Source of the DNA: Mesorhizobium sp. BR1-1-16
GTDB lineage: Bacteria > Pseudomonadota > Alphaproteobacteria > Rhizobiales > Kaistiaceae
Direction of reading: 5' to 3'
Assembly: GCF_020165495.1 (NCBI RefSeq)
Contig: NZ_JAIUIE010000016.1
Span: forward strand, 1-64,000
Length of the DNA: 64,000 bases
Within the stretch, counting starts at the first letter, position 1. Every line of letters begins with the position of its first letter. The translations under genes were made by a program, and so were the position numbers. The notes under the pieces are model-generated. The model saw only the letters and a list, made by a program, of their open reading frames with translations. It was not told the DNA's origin and ran no database searches. Of this stretch, positions 1-8,474 are shown in pieces.

Positions 1-18
1 CGACGAAAGAAAGTCTGG

Positions 19-41
19 ATTGCCGGGTCAAGCCCGGCAAT
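19..41. repeat. Small palindromic intergenic repeat
   Basis: Perfect 9-bp inverted repeat (ATTGCCGGG at 19-27, CCCGGCAAT at 33-41) around the 5-nt loop TCAAG. No T-tract follows on either strand, so it is not a canonical terminator. Short GC-rich palindromes of this shape recur between genes in many alphaproteobacterial chromosomes; that it is one copy of a dispersed family is inference, since no second copy with this core was seen in the window. Confidence 0.5.
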
Positions 42-124
42 GACAGGCGAGAGATAATTCAAGCCGGCGAAAGACTATTGGCGTCGGCCAAAGACCATCC
101 GAGCAGAAGAGTGAGCAGCGCGAC

Positions 125-931
125 ATGACCCTCCCCCGCCCCTATTGGCACGAAATGCAGGCCCCGGACTTTCTTGGTGGCGAGAAGAACTGGATCGCCG
201 TCCTTCCCGTCTGCGCCATCGAGCAGCATGGACCGCATCTCCCCGTCTATACCGATCATTGCATCGGCGAAGGCATGGTGAAGCGCACGGTCGAGCTGCT
301 GCCAGAAGGGCTGCCGGTGACGTTCCTGCCGATCCAGCCGATCGGCAAGTCGAACGAGCACATCGCGTCGCCCGGAACCATCACCTTCTCCTGGGAAACG
401 GCGCTTCGCATCTGGATGGAAATCGGCGATTCGATCGCCCGCGCCGGTGTCCGCAAGCTCGTCATCGTCACCTCGCATGGCGGCAATGTTCCCGTCGCCG
501 ATATCCTGGCCCGCGAACTGCGCATCAAGCATAGCATGGTCGCGGTCTCGACCGGCTGGGCCGGTGCGGGTGAGCCGGCCGGCCTCGTGCCGCCCGAGGA
601 AGACCTCTACGGCATCCATGGCGGCGATGTCGAAACCTCGATCATGCTGCATTTCAGGCCCGACCTCGTAAAGATGGACAAGGCCGAGGACTTCCGCTCG
701 CAGCAGCTCGATCTCCTCAAGGAGTTCAAGCGGCTGCGCTTCCACATGGCGCCCGCGCGCATCGGCTGGCAGGCGCAGGATTTGAACCCCGCCGGAGCCG
801 TCGGCAACGCGGCTCGCGCCACGGCAGAGCGCGGCCGCCTGATCGTCGATCATCAGGCCAGAGCGTTCATCGAACTGCTGGAAGAACTGGCGCGCTTCGA
901 CCGCTCACGCCTCTGGCATGCCGTGATCTGA
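125..931 (+). CDS. Creatininase-family amidohydrolase
   Basis: 268 aa, close to the usual 240-270 aa of the family. The metal-binding signature is visible: E33, H35 and D44 in the stretch AIEQHGPHLPVYTD, the SHGGN motif at H118, and E170 in GGDVETS, matching the family's HAGExETS. These ligands hold a binuclear metal centre that hydrolyses cyclic or linear amides. The family covers creatininase, MftE-like peptidases and formamide hydrolases, so the substrate cannot be read from the sequence. It lies 190 bp ahead of a peptide ABC importer on the same strand, and may act on a compound that importer brings in (inference). The start at 125 follows a purine-rich GAGCAGCG. Confidence 0.88.
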   Translation: MTLPRPYWHEMQAPDFLGGEKNWIAVLPVCAIEQHGPHLPVYTDHCIGEGMVKRTVELLPEGLPVTFLPIQPIGKSNEHIASPGTITFSWETALRIWMEIGDSIARAGVRKLVIVTSHGGNVPVADILARELRIKHSMVAVSTGWAGAGEPAGLVPPEEDLYGIHGGDVETSIMLHFRPDLVKMDKAEDFRSQQLDLLKEFKRLRFHMAPARIGWQAQDLNPAGAVGNAARATAERGRLIVDHQARAFIELLEELARFDRSRLWHAVI

Positions 932-984
932 TACCGTTCAGCAGACCCCTCCACTCGAAGCGCTTTGGATGAACCGGGCGCGCG

Positions 985-1000
985 GCAAGTTTTAACTTGC
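985..1000. promoter_or_regulatory. Candidate operator palindrome before the peptide importer
   Basis: Perfect inverted repeat: GCAAGTT (985-991), centre TT, AACTTGC (994-1000). It lies in the 193-bp gap between the creatininase gene and the solute-binding protein gene, 125 nt before the latter's start. The spacing and lack of a loop suggest a protein-binding site for a dimeric regulator rather than an RNA hairpin. The regulator is unknown. Confidence 0.4.
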
Positions 1001-1124
1001 TTTCGGTCGCCGCCTCGGCTCGATTTGAAGGTGATCGCCCGTTCGAGATCCACGACAGATGGATCCGATGCAGGGGCGAGACCGGATCGCGCCGTGTCGG
1101 CGCCCGCGTGAGGGGACTTTTGCG

Positions 1125-2711
1125 ATGAAAAGACTGATGGGCCTTCTGGCTGCGACCATGCTGGTTGGCGGCCTCGCCGCAGGGGCAGAAGCGAAAACTC
1201 TGGTCTACTGCGCCGAGGGCAGCCCCGAGAATTTCAATCCGCAGATCAACACCACCGGAACCTCGTTCGACGCCGCGCGGCCGGCCTTCAACCAGTTGGT
1301 CGAGTTCGAACCGGGCACCACCAATGTCATTCCGGGCCTCGCCGAATCCTGGGACGTCTCGCCAGACGGGCTTGAGGTGACCTTCCATCTGCGCAAGGGC
1401 GTCAAGTTCCATTCGGTGAAAGGCTTCACGCCGACGCGCGACTTCAACGCCGACGACGTGCTGTTCTCGTTCAACCGCATGTGGAAGGAAGACAGTCCCT
1501 ATCACAAGGTTTCCGGCGGCGCTTATGACTACTTCAACGACATGGGCATGCCGGATTTGCTGAAGTCGATCGACAAGGTCGACGACTACACCGTCAAGTT
1601 CACGCTGACCCGTCCCGAGGCGCCGTTCCTGGCCAATCTCGCTATGGACTTCGCCACGATCCTCTCGGGCGAATATGCCGATGCGATGCTGAAGGCCGGC
1701 ACGCCCGAGCAGGTCGACCAGGTGCCGGTCGGCACCGGGCCGTTCGAATTCGTCGCCTACCAGAAGGACGCGGTCATCCGCTACAAGGCGTTCCCCGAAT
1801 ATTGGGGCGGCGCGCCGAAGATCGACCTCGTCTTCGCGATCACCAAGGACGCGACACAGCGCTGGTCGAAGGTTCAGAAGGGCGAGTGCCAGGTCATGCC
1901 CTATCCGAACCCGGCCGACCTCGAAGCGATCGGCAAGGATCCGAACGTCAACCTGATGCAGCAGGCCGGCCTCAATATCGGCTACATGGCCTTCAACGTC
2001 ACCAAGAAGCCGTTTGACGACAAGCGCGTCCGCCTCGCCATCACCTATGCGATCGACAAGGACGCGATCCTCAAGGACGTCTATCTCGGCGCCGGCCAGC
2101 CGGCCAAGAACTTCATCCCGCCGACGATCTGGAGCTACAACGACGCGATCGTCGATTATCCGCATGACGTCGACAAGGCCAAGGAACTCCTGAAGGAGGC
2201 CGGGCTGGAGAAGGGTTTCGAAACCGACATCTGGTGGATGCCGGTGCAGCGCCCCTACAACCCGAACGCCAAGCGCGTCGCCGAGATCATCCAGTCCGAT
2301 CTCGAAAAGGTCGGCATCAAGGCCAATCTCGTTTCCTATGAATGGGGCGAATATCGCAAGCGCATGCAGGCGGGCGAGCACCAGATGGGCCAGCTCGGCT
2401 GGACGGGCGACAATGGCGATCCCGACAACTTCTTCTTCCTGCTCGGCTGCGACGCGGCCCGCGACGGCGGCCAGAATATCTCGAAGTGGTGCAACAAGGA
2501 CTTCGACGACAAGCTGAAGAAGGCCAAGAGCATCACCGACAAGGCCGAGCGCACCAAGCTCTATGAGGAGATGCAGGTCATCGCCCATGACGAGGTGCCG
2601 GTGTTCAACATCGCCCATTCGGTCGTGTTCGAACCGGTCCGCAAGGAAGTCGTCGGCTACAAGGTCAGCCCGCTCGGCCGGCACGAATTCGCCGCGGTCG
2701 ACCTGAAATAG
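1125..2711 (+). CDS. Peptide/nickel-type ABC transporter solute-binding protein (DppA family)
   Basis: 528 aa. A Sec signal peptide is clear (KRLMG, then a hydrophobic stretch to about residue 23, ending AEA before KTLVYCAEGSPENFNPQ). The mature start is typical of DppA-type family 5 binding proteins, and the family motif with RPAFNQLVEFEPGT and GLAESW follows. It would capture oligopeptides or similar solutes in the periplasm and hand them to the permeases encoded just downstream. The start at 1125 is chosen over an in-frame ATG at 1059 because it has an AGGGGAC ribosome site 8 nt upstream and begins the signal peptide directly. First gene of a five-gene importer operon; the ligand is not predictable. 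Confidence 0.93.
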   Translation: MKRLMGLLAATMLVGGLAAGAEAKTLVYCAEGSPENFNPQINTTGTSFDAARPAFNQLVEFEPGTTNVIPGLAESWDVSPDGLEVTFHLRKGVKFHSVKGFTPTRDFNADDVLFSFNRMWKEDSPYHKVSGGAYDYFNDMGMPDLLKSIDKVDDYTVKFTLTRPEAPFLANLAMDFATILSGEYADAMLKAGTPEQVDQVPVGTGPFEFVAYQKDAVIRYKAFPEYWGGAPKIDLVFAITKDATQRWSKVQKGECQVMPYPNPADLEAIGKDPNVNLMQQAGLNIGYMAFNVTKKPFDDKRVRLAITYAIDKDAILKDVYLGAGQPAKNFIPPTIWSYNDAIVDYPHDVDKAKELLKEAGLEKGFETDIWWMPVQRPYNPNAKRVAEIIQSDLEKVGIKANLVSYEWGEYRKRMQAGEHQMGQLGWTGDNGDPDNFFFLLGCDAARDGGQNISKWCNKDFDDKLKKAKSITDKAERTKLYEEMQVIAHDEVPVFNIAHSVVFEPVRKEVVGYKVSPLGRHEFAAVDLK

Positions 2712-2723
2712 GCACGCGCGCGA

Positions 2724-2748
2724 CGGCGGGGAGACGACTGCCCCGCCG
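2724..2748 (+). promoter_or_regulatory. Intercistronic hairpin between binding-protein and permease genes
   Basis: Perfect 8-bp stem (CGGCGGGG at 2724-2731, CCCCGCCG at 2741-2748) with a 9-nt loop, in the 55-bp gap after the binding-protein gene. There is no T-run, so full termination is unlikely. In ABC operons such hairpins often protect the upstream mRNA and lower downstream expression, giving excess binding protein over permease; that role here is inference. Confidence 0.45.
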
Positions 2749-2766
2749 CCGCCGCCGGTCACGCCC

Positions 2767-3777
2767 ATGTTCGGATTCATCGTCCGGCGAACGCTTCTGG
2801 TCATCCCGACCTTCCTTGCGATCGCCTTCCTGACCTTCGTCGCGATCCGCCTCGTTCCGGGCGATCCCATCGAGGTGCGCACCGGCGAGCGTGGCATCTC
2901 GCCCGAGCGCCTGGCGGAGTTTCGTCATCAGCTCGGCCTCGACCAGCCGGTCTGGAAGCAGTTCATCGACTATCTCTGGCAGATCGCCCATGGCGATCTC
3001 GGCACGTCGATCTCGACACATGCGCCGGTGCTCCAGGAATTCCTGACGCTGTTCCCGGCAACGATTGAACTCGCCCTCTGCGCGATGATCTTCGCGGTCG
3101 TGCTCGGCATCCCCGCCGGCGTCATCGCCGCGACACGGCGCGGCACCTTCATCGACTATTCCGTCATGGGCGTCGCGCTCACCGGCTATTCGATGCCGAT
3201 CTTCTGGTGGGGCTTGCTGCTGATCCTGTTCTTCTCGGTCCAGCTCGACCTGACGCCGGTCTCCGGCCGCATCGACCTGCTCTATTATTTCGAGCCGGTC
3301 ACCGGCTTCATGCTCATCGACAGCCTGCTGTCCGACCAGGACGGCGCGTTCCTTTCGGCGCTCTCGCATCTCATCCTGCCGACCATCGTGCTCGGCACCA
3401 TTCCGCTCGCCACCATTGCCCGCATGACGCGCTCGACGATGCTGGAAGTGCTCGGCGAAGATTATGTCCGCACGGCACGGGCCAAGGGCCTCTCGCCGTT
3501 CCGCGTCGTCGGCATCCATGCGCTGCGCAATGCGCTGATCCCGGTCGTCACCGTCATCGGCCTGCAAATCGGCAGCCTGATGGCCGGTGCCGTGCTGACG
3601 GAATACATCTTCTCCTGGCCCGGCATCGGCACATGGCTGATCGAATCCATCCAGCGCCGTGACTACCCGGTGCTGCAGGGCGGCATCCTGCTGGTCTCGG
3701 GCATGGTCATCCTGGTCAACATCTTCGTCGACGTCCTCTATGGCGTGCTGAACCCGAGGATCCGTCATGGCCGCTGA
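2767..3777 (+). CDS. Peptide ABC transporter permease, DppB family
   Basis: 336 aa with about six hydrophobic segments, the first at residues 8-29 (VRRTLLVIPTFLAIAFLTFV). The usual DppB hallmarks are present: RLVPGDPIEV near residue 37, the GYSMPIFWWGLLLILFFSV segment, and the EAA loop (YVRTARAKGLSPFRVVGIHA) that docks on the ATPases. It forms the inner-membrane channel with the next gene product. It overlaps that gene by 11 nt, indicating translational coupling. Confidence 0.93.
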   Translation: MFGFIVRRTLLVIPTFLAIAFLTFVAIRLVPGDPIEVRTGERGISPERLAEFRHQLGLDQPVWKQFIDYLWQIAHGDLGTSISTHAPVLQEFLTLFPATIELALCAMIFAVVLGIPAGVIAATRRGTFIDYSVMGVALTGYSMPIFWWGLLLILFFSVQLDLTPVSGRIDLLYYFEPVTGFMLIDSLLSDQDGAFLSALSHLILPTIVLGTIPLATIARMTRSTMLEVLGEDYVRTARAKGLSPFRVVGIHALRNALIPVVTVIGLQIGSLMAGAVLTEYIFSWPGIGTWLIESIQRRDYPVLQGGILLVSGMVILVNIFVDVLYGVLNPRIRHGR

Positions 3778-4684
3778 TCGATCCCCCGCAGCCGATGCGG
3801 CCGTCGCCGCGGTCAAGCCGCCGCCCGGCGCCTTTGCCCCCTTCTTCCGCGACTTCTCCGAGAACCGTGCCGCGCTGATCGGTTTCATACTGCTCGGCCT
3901 GCTCGTCTTCATCGCCGTCTTCGCCAACTTCCTCGCGCCTTACGGACCGAGCGAACAGTTCCGCGACTTCGTGCGCGTGCCGCCGATGTGGGTCGAAGGC
4001 GGCACGGCCGCCTTCCCGCTCGGCACCGACGAGGTCGGCCGCGACATGCTTTCGCGGCTGATGTTCGGCGCCCGGCTGTCGCTGTTCATCGGCGTCGCGG
4101 TGGTCATCGCCTCGATGTTCGCCGGCATCGCGCTCGGTCTCGTGGCGGCGTTCGCGCCGGGCTGGCCGTCGATCGTCATCATGCGGGCGATGGACGTCAT
4201 CCTGTCGGTGCCGAGCCTGCTGCTCGCCATCGTCATCGTCGCGATCATCGGCCCGAGTCTCACCAACACCATCGTCGCGATCACCGTCGTCTACCTGCCG
4301 AATTATGTCCGCCTCGTGCGCGCCTCGGCGCTCAGCGAGAAATCGCGCGACTATGTGATCGCGGCACGGGTCGCCGGCGCCGGCACGCTGCGCATCATGT
4401 TCCTGACGGTGCTGCCCAATTGCATGGCGCCGATCATCGTGCAGGCGGCGCTGACCATTTCCAACGCCATCCTCGAAGCCGCCGCGCTCGGCTTCCTCGG
4501 CCTCGGCGCGCAGCCGCCCTCACCGGAATGGGGCGCGATGCTCGCCTCGGCGCGCGAGTTCCTGCAGTCGGCGTCCTGGATCGTCACGGAGCCGGGCCTG
4601 GCGATCCTCATCACCGTCCTCTCGATCAATCTCGTCGGCGACGGTCTTCGCGACGCCCTCGACCCGAAGATGCGGAGGAGCTGA
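3767..4684 (+). CDS. Peptide ABC transporter permease, DppC family
   Basis: 305 aa. A Pro/Ala-rich N-terminal tail of about 40 residues precedes the first membrane segment (LIGFILLGLLVFIAVFANF). The periplasmic motif FPLGTDEVGRDMLSRLMFGARLSL and the EAA loop YVIAARVAGAGTLRIMFLTV are standard for DppC. It pairs with the preceding permease. Its stop codon shares one base with the ATG of the next gene (TGATG at 4682-4686), so the five genes are tightly coupled. Confidence 0.93.
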   Translation: MAADRSPAADAAVAAVKPPPGAFAPFFRDFSENRAALIGFILLGLLVFIAVFANFLAPYGPSEQFRDFVRVPPMWVEGGTAAFPLGTDEVGRDMLSRLMFGARLSLFIGVAVVIASMFAGIALGLVAAFAPGWPSIVIMRAMDVILSVPSLLLAIVIVAIIGPSLTNTIVAITVVYLPNYVRLVRASALSEKSRDYVIAARVAGAGTLRIMFLTVLPNCMAPIIVQAALTISNAILEAAALGFLGLGAQPPSPEWGAMLASAREFLQSASWIVTEPGLAILITVLSINLVGDGLRDALDPKMRRS

Positions 4685-5691
4685 TGGCGCTTCTGGAAAT
4701 CAACGATCTCTCGGTCGATTTCGCCACCGCCTCCGGGCAATTCCGCGCCGTCGACGGCGTTTCGCTCAGCGTCGATGCCGGCGAGATCCTGGCGATCGTC
4801 GGCGAATCCGGTTCCGGCAAATCGGTCGCGATGCTGGCGGTCATGGGGCTGCTGCCCTGGAGCGCGACCGTGACGGCAAAGCGGCTCGCCTTCGACGGCC
4901 GCGATCTGCTGACGCTGACGTCGCGCGAGCGGCGGAAGCTCGTCGGCAAGGACATGGCGATGATCTTCCAGGAGCCGATGTCGAGCCTCAACCCGTGCTT
5001 CACGGTCGGCTTCCAGATCGGCGAGGCATTGAAAGTGCATCTCGGCCTCGACAAGGCCCAGCGCCGACAGCGGACGATCGAGCTTCTGGCGGCGGTCGGC
5101 ATTCCCGATCCGGAGCGGCGGCTCACCGCCTTCCCGCACCAGCTTTCAGGCGGCATCAGCCAGCGCGTGATGATCGCCATGGCGCTCGCCTGCCGGCCGA
5201 AACTCATCATCGCCGACGAGCCGACGACGGCGCTCGACGTCACCATCCAGGCACAGATCCTCGATCTCCTGATCGCCCTGCAGCGGGAGACAGGTACCGG
5301 CCTTGTGTTGATCACCCATGACATGGGCGTCGTCGCCGAAACCGCCGAGCGTGTATCGGTGCACTATGCCGGACAGAAGATCGAGGAACAGCCGGTCCGG
5401 CCGCTGTTCGACGATCCGCATCATCCTTATACCGCCGCCCTCCTCGCCGCGCTGCCGGAACGCGCCAAAGGCCGCTTCCTGCCATCGATTCCTGGCACCG
5501 TTCCGGGTCAGTTCGACAGGCCGCCGGCCTGCCTGTTCGAGCCGCGCTGCCGCTTCGCCACTGATCGCTGCCGGGAAAAAGTGCCGCCGCGCCAGGGCGC
5601 CATCGCCGGTTTCGCGCTCTGCCACTACCCGCTTGTCCACGGCCGGCCGCTCGGCCATCCCCGGCCGGAAGGGCGCGAGGTGGCGGCATGA
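4684..5691 (+). CDS. Peptide ABC transporter ATP-binding protein, DppD family
   Basis: 335 aa. It has Walker A GESGSGKS (about residues 40-47), the Q-loop FQEPMSSLNPCF, the signature LSGGISQRV (LSGGI in place of the usual LSGGM), Walker B LIIADEPTTALD and the switch His in THDMGVV. The C-terminal oligopeptide-transporter extension carries the CLFEPRCRFATDRC cysteine cluster found in this family. It powers the importer together with the next ATPase. The start at 4684 was chosen because it abuts the stop of the permease gene; the frame is open further upstream but lies inside that gene. Confidence 0.93.
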   Translation: MALLEINDLSVDFATASGQFRAVDGVSLSVDAGEILAIVGESGSGKSVAMLAVMGLLPWSATVTAKRLAFDGRDLLTLTSRERRKLVGKDMAMIFQEPMSSLNPCFTVGFQIGEALKVHLGLDKAQRRQRTIELLAAVGIPDPERRLTAFPHQLSGGISQRVMIAMALACRPKLIIADEPTTALDVTIQAQILDLLIALQRETGTGLVLITHDMGVVAETAERVSVHYAGQKIEEQPVRPLFDDPHHPYTAALLAALPERAKGRFLPSIPGTVPGQFDRPPACLFEPRCRFATDRCREKVPPRQGAIAGFALCHYPLVHGRPLGHPRPEGREVAA

Positions 5692-6683
5692 ACACGGTGA
5701 TGAACGATGACCGCACGGTCCTGACGGCGCAACACCTGGCGCGCCATTACGAAGTCGGAGGCGGCGCTTTCCGCAAGGGGGCGACGATAAAGGCGCTTGC
5801 CGATGCGAGCTTCACGCTGGAGGCCGGGCGAACGCTGGCCGTCGTCGGCGAATCCGGCTGCGGCAAGTCGACCCTCGCCCGCCTCGTCACGATGATCGAG
5901 CCGCCGACGGCCGGCTCGCTCACCATTGCCGGCGTCGATATCGTCGGCGCCGACCGCGCGGCGCTCGCCCGCCTGCGCTCACGCGTGCAGATCGTATTCC
6001 AGAACCCCTATGGCTCACTCAACCCGCGGCAAAAGATCGGCGCGGCGCTGGCCGAGCCGCTCGTCATCAACCGCAAGGACATGAGCGCGGACGACCGGCG
6101 CACCGCCGTGCTTGAGATCCTGCGGCTGGTCGGCCTGCGTCCGGAGCATGCCGATCGCTATCCGCACATGTTCTCGGGCGGCCAGCGCCAGCGTATCGCC
6201 ATTGCCCGGGCGCTGATGCTGCGTCCGGATATCCTCGTCCTCGACGAGCCTGTGTCAGCGCTCGACGTGTCCGTGCAGGCGCAGGTGCTCAATCTGCTGG
6301 TCAAGCTGCAGGAGAGCCTCGGCCTCGCTTATCTCTTCATCAGCCACGGCCTCTCGGTCGTCCGGCACATGGCCGATGAGATCGTCGTCATGTATCTCGG
6401 TCGGATCGTTGAGCAGGCGCCGCGCGACGTCCTGTTCGCCGGCCCGCTTCATCCCTATAGCCGCGCGCTCCTCTCGGCGACGCCGGTCGCCGATCCGGCG
6501 CGGGAGCGCGAGCGCGTGCCGCTGAAGGGCGAATTGCCCTCGCCTTTCAATCCGCCGCGCGGTTGTGCCTTCCACACGCGCTGCCCGCTCGCTTTCGACC
6601 GCTGCCGTGTCGAGCGCCCGGAACTCACCTGGCACGGCGAGACCAAGGTCGCCTGCTGGGCCGTCGAGCGCGACGACGCCTAG
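5688..6683 (+). CDS. Peptide ABC transporter ATP-binding protein, DppF family
   Basis: 331 aa. It has Walker A GESGCGKST, the Q-loop VFQNPYGSLNPRQ, the signature FSGGQRQRIAIARAL, Walker B ILVLDEPVSALD, the switch His in SHGLSVV and the C-terminal RGCAFHTRCPLAFDRC segment of the family. It overlaps the preceding gene by 4 nt (ATGA). A second in-frame ATG at 5700 is also possible. It ends the operon; its stop codon overlaps the stop codon of the convergent cytochrome b561 gene. Confidence 0.93.
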   Translation: MNTVMNDDRTVLTAQHLARHYEVGGGAFRKGATIKALADASFTLEAGRTLAVVGESGCGKSTLARLVTMIEPPTAGSLTIAGVDIVGADRAALARLRSRVQIVFQNPYGSLNPRQKIGAALAEPLVINRKDMSADDRRTAVLEILRLVGLRPEHADRYPHMFSGGQRQRIAIARALMLRPDILVLDEPVSALDVSVQAQVLNLLVKLQESLGLAYLFISHGLSVVRHMADEIVVMYLGRIVEQAPRDVLFAGPLHPYSRALLSATPVADPARERERVPLKGELPSPFNPPRGCAFHTRCPLAFDRCRVERPELTWHGETKVACWAVERDDA

Positions 6684-7180
6684 CGGGCCGGCACGAACAT
6701 GCGCCGGAGCGTGCCGTCCTTCAGCCAGAGCTGGTGATAGAGCGCGCCGAGCACATGCAGCGCAATCAGCACGATGAAGGCCGGCTTGCCGAGCTCATGA
6801 ATTTCGCCGACCTCTGGCCAGACATAGACCGCGAGCAGGCCGGTGACAGGCATGGCGACGAGCAGGATATAGAACAGCCAGTGCGCGGCATGCGCCAGCG
6901 TATCGAGCACGGGCGTTCCTGAGGATTGCGGGTCAGGCGCACCGCCGGCGAGCCGCACGGCGAGGCGCAAGGCTACGAGCACGAGGATCGCGATGCCGAC
7001 CCAGTAATGCGCCGAGGCAAGCGTCGCATCGGTCGGATCGAGTTCCGTACCGCGCCGCGCGGCGCGGGTTGCCGTCGACATGCTTTCGCCGAAAATGAGC
7101 TGGAAGAAAACCAGCGCTGCGATGACCCAATGCAGCAGAATCTGCACGCTCGAATATCCACCGATGGTCCGGCCGTTCAC
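6680..7180 (-). CDS. Cytochrome b561 family protein
   Basis: 166 aa with four membrane segments. Histidines suited to bind two b-type haems lie in QILLHWVIAALVF, SAHYWVGIAIL, HAAHWLFYILLVAMPVTG and LHVLGALYHQLW, the layout of the bacterial CybB-like family that moves electrons between quinol and periplasmic acceptors. The GTG at 7180 is preferred because GGGGAG sits 7 nt upstream and the protein then starts with the family's typical short N terminus (NGRTIGGYSS). The frame is open for 39 codons further up, but that part does not look like protein. Convergent with the peptide importer. The physiological partner is unknown. Confidence 0.88.
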   Translation of the reverse strand: MNGRTIGGYSSVQILLHWVIAALVFFQLIFGESMSTATRAARRGTELDPTDATLASAHYWVGIAILVLVALRLAVRLAGGAPDPQSSGTPVLDTLAHAAHWLFYILLVAMPVTGLLAVYVWPEVGEIHELGKPAFIVLIALHVLGALYHQLWLKDGTLRRMFVPAR

Positions 7181-7345
7181 GGCAATCTCCCCGAATGTCA
7201 GGAGATAGCGGCCTACCCGCCACCACCCGTAAGCTGGAAGAGTTCTAAACTGTGGACAGTACCGATGGAAGCTTCTTCCGGTTGAAGACTGATGCAATCG
7301 GGCCTGACATCCCCTATATCACCTGCCTCTGACCCCATCCTTCAA

Positions 7346-7362
7346 GCGGCGCCAGGCGCCGC
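7346..7362. promoter_or_regulatory. 17-bp perfect palindrome before the COG0523 GTPase gene
   Basis: GCGGCGCC (7346-7353), one central A, GGCGCCGC (7355-7362), ending 15 nt before the start codon at 7378. It could be an operator or an mRNA hairpin limiting access to the ribosome site (CCGGAG at 7364-7369). High GC raises the chance of such a palindrome, so the functional claim is weak. No AT-rich Zur-type box was seen in this leader. Confidence 0.3.
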
Positions 7363-7377
7363 CCCGGAGATTGCCTC

Positions 7378-8463
7378 ATGACGGAAACCCAGGCCACGGT
7401 CACTCAGGTCCCGGTCACCGTGCTCACCGGCTATCTTGGCGCCGGCAAGACCACGCTTCTGAACCGCATTCTCTCGGAGAACCACGGCAAGAAATACGCC
7501 GTCGTCGTCAACGAGTTCGGCGAAATCGGCATCGACAACGACCTCATCGTCGAGAGCGACGAAGAGATCTACGAGATGAACAACGGCTGCATCTGCTGCA
7601 CCGTGCGCGGAGACTTGATCCGCGTCGTCGAAGGGCTGATGAAGCGGCCCGGCAATTTCGACGGCATCCTGGTCGAGACCACCGGCCTCGCCAATCCGGC
7701 CCCGGTTGCGCAGACCTTCTTCATGGACGAGGACGTGCGCGCCAAGTCGCGGCTCGACGCCGTCATCACGGTTGCCGACGCGCTCAACCTCCTGAAGCGG
7801 CTCGACGATGCCCCCGAGGCTGAGGAGCAGATCGCCTTCGCCGACGTCGTGCTGCTCAACAAGATCGATCTCGTCAGCCCGGAAGAGCTCGCCAATGTCG
7901 AGCGCCGCATCCGCGCGATCAATCCGCACGCCACGATCCACCGGACCGAGCGCTCTGCCATCGACCTCGACAAGGTGCTCGACCGCGGCGCCTTCGACCT
8001 CGACCGCATCCTCACGCTCGACCCGGAATTTCTCGAGGGCGAGGATCATGACCATGATCACGTCCATGACGAGAATTGCGGCCACGACCACCACCATCAT
8101 GATCACGACCATGCCCATCACGGCCATGATCATGACCATCACCACGATCATACGCGCCACGACAATTCGGTGTTCAGCGTCTCGCTGCGCGGCGGCGTGC
8201 TCGATCCGCAGAAGTTCTTCCCCTGGATCCAGGAGGTGACGCAGGTCGAGGGTCCGAACATCCTGCGTCTGAAGGGCATTCTCGCCATGGACCGCGACCC
8301 GGATCGCTATGTGATCCAGGGCGTGCACATGATCATCGAGGGCACCCATCAGCGGCCGTGGCGCGACGACGAGAAGCGCGAGAGCCGCATGGTCTTCATC
8401 GGCCGCAAGCTGAATGAAGAGGCGATCCGCAAGAGCTTCGAAGCCTGCCTCAAGGCAGCCTGA
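7378..8463 (+). CDS. COG0523 (CobW/ZNG-type) GTPase with His-rich metal-binding insert
   Basis: 361 aa. The G3E-family motifs are complete: Walker A GYLGAGKTT (residues 18-26), the metal-binding CxCC motif C71-I-C73-C74, and the NKID base-recognition motif at 161-164. Residues 223-261 form an extreme His/Asp run, then the CobW C-terminal domain follows to the end. Such proteins are GTP-driven metallochaperones, most often for zinc, some for cobalt or nitrile hydratase; the His-rich insert favours a Zn, Co or Ni role. It starts a three-gene operon, with only 11 nt to the globin gene. No cobalamin genes are nearby, so a vitamin B12 role is not supported here. Confidence 0.92.
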   Translation: MTETQATVTQVPVTVLTGYLGAGKTTLLNRILSENHGKKYAVVVNEFGEIGIDNDLIVESDEEIYEMNNGCICCTVRGDLIRVVEGLMKRPGNFDGILVETTGLANPAPVAQTFFMDEDVRAKSRLDAVITVADALNLLKRLDDAPEAEEQIAFADVVLLNKIDLVSPEELANVERRIRAINPHATIHRTERSAIDLDKVLDRGAFDLDRILTLDPEFLEGEDHDHDHVHDENCGHDHHHHDHDHAHHGHDHDHHHDHTRHDNSVFSVSLRGGVLDPQKFFPWIQEVTQVEGPNILRLKGILAMDRDPDRYVIQGVHMIIEGTHQRPWRDDEKRESRMVFIGRKLNEEAIRKSFEACLKAA

Positions 8464-8474
8464 GCAAGCGAGTG

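Noticed and set aside
867-2897. 676-codon open frame on the minus strand opposite the binding-protein gene
   Set aside because: High third-position GC on the plus strand opens the antisense frame; the product is Asp/Arg/Leu/Val-rich without any recognisable domain, while the plus-strand gene has clear motifs.
7181-7377. Search for a Zur-type operator before the COG0523 gene
   Set aside because: No AT-rich dyad of the expected type was seen; only a GC palindrome is present.
8040-8160. Repetitive CAT/GAC-rich stretch resembling a DNA repeat
   Set aside because: It encodes the His/Asp-rich metal-binding insert of the COG0523 GTPase and is explained by coding.
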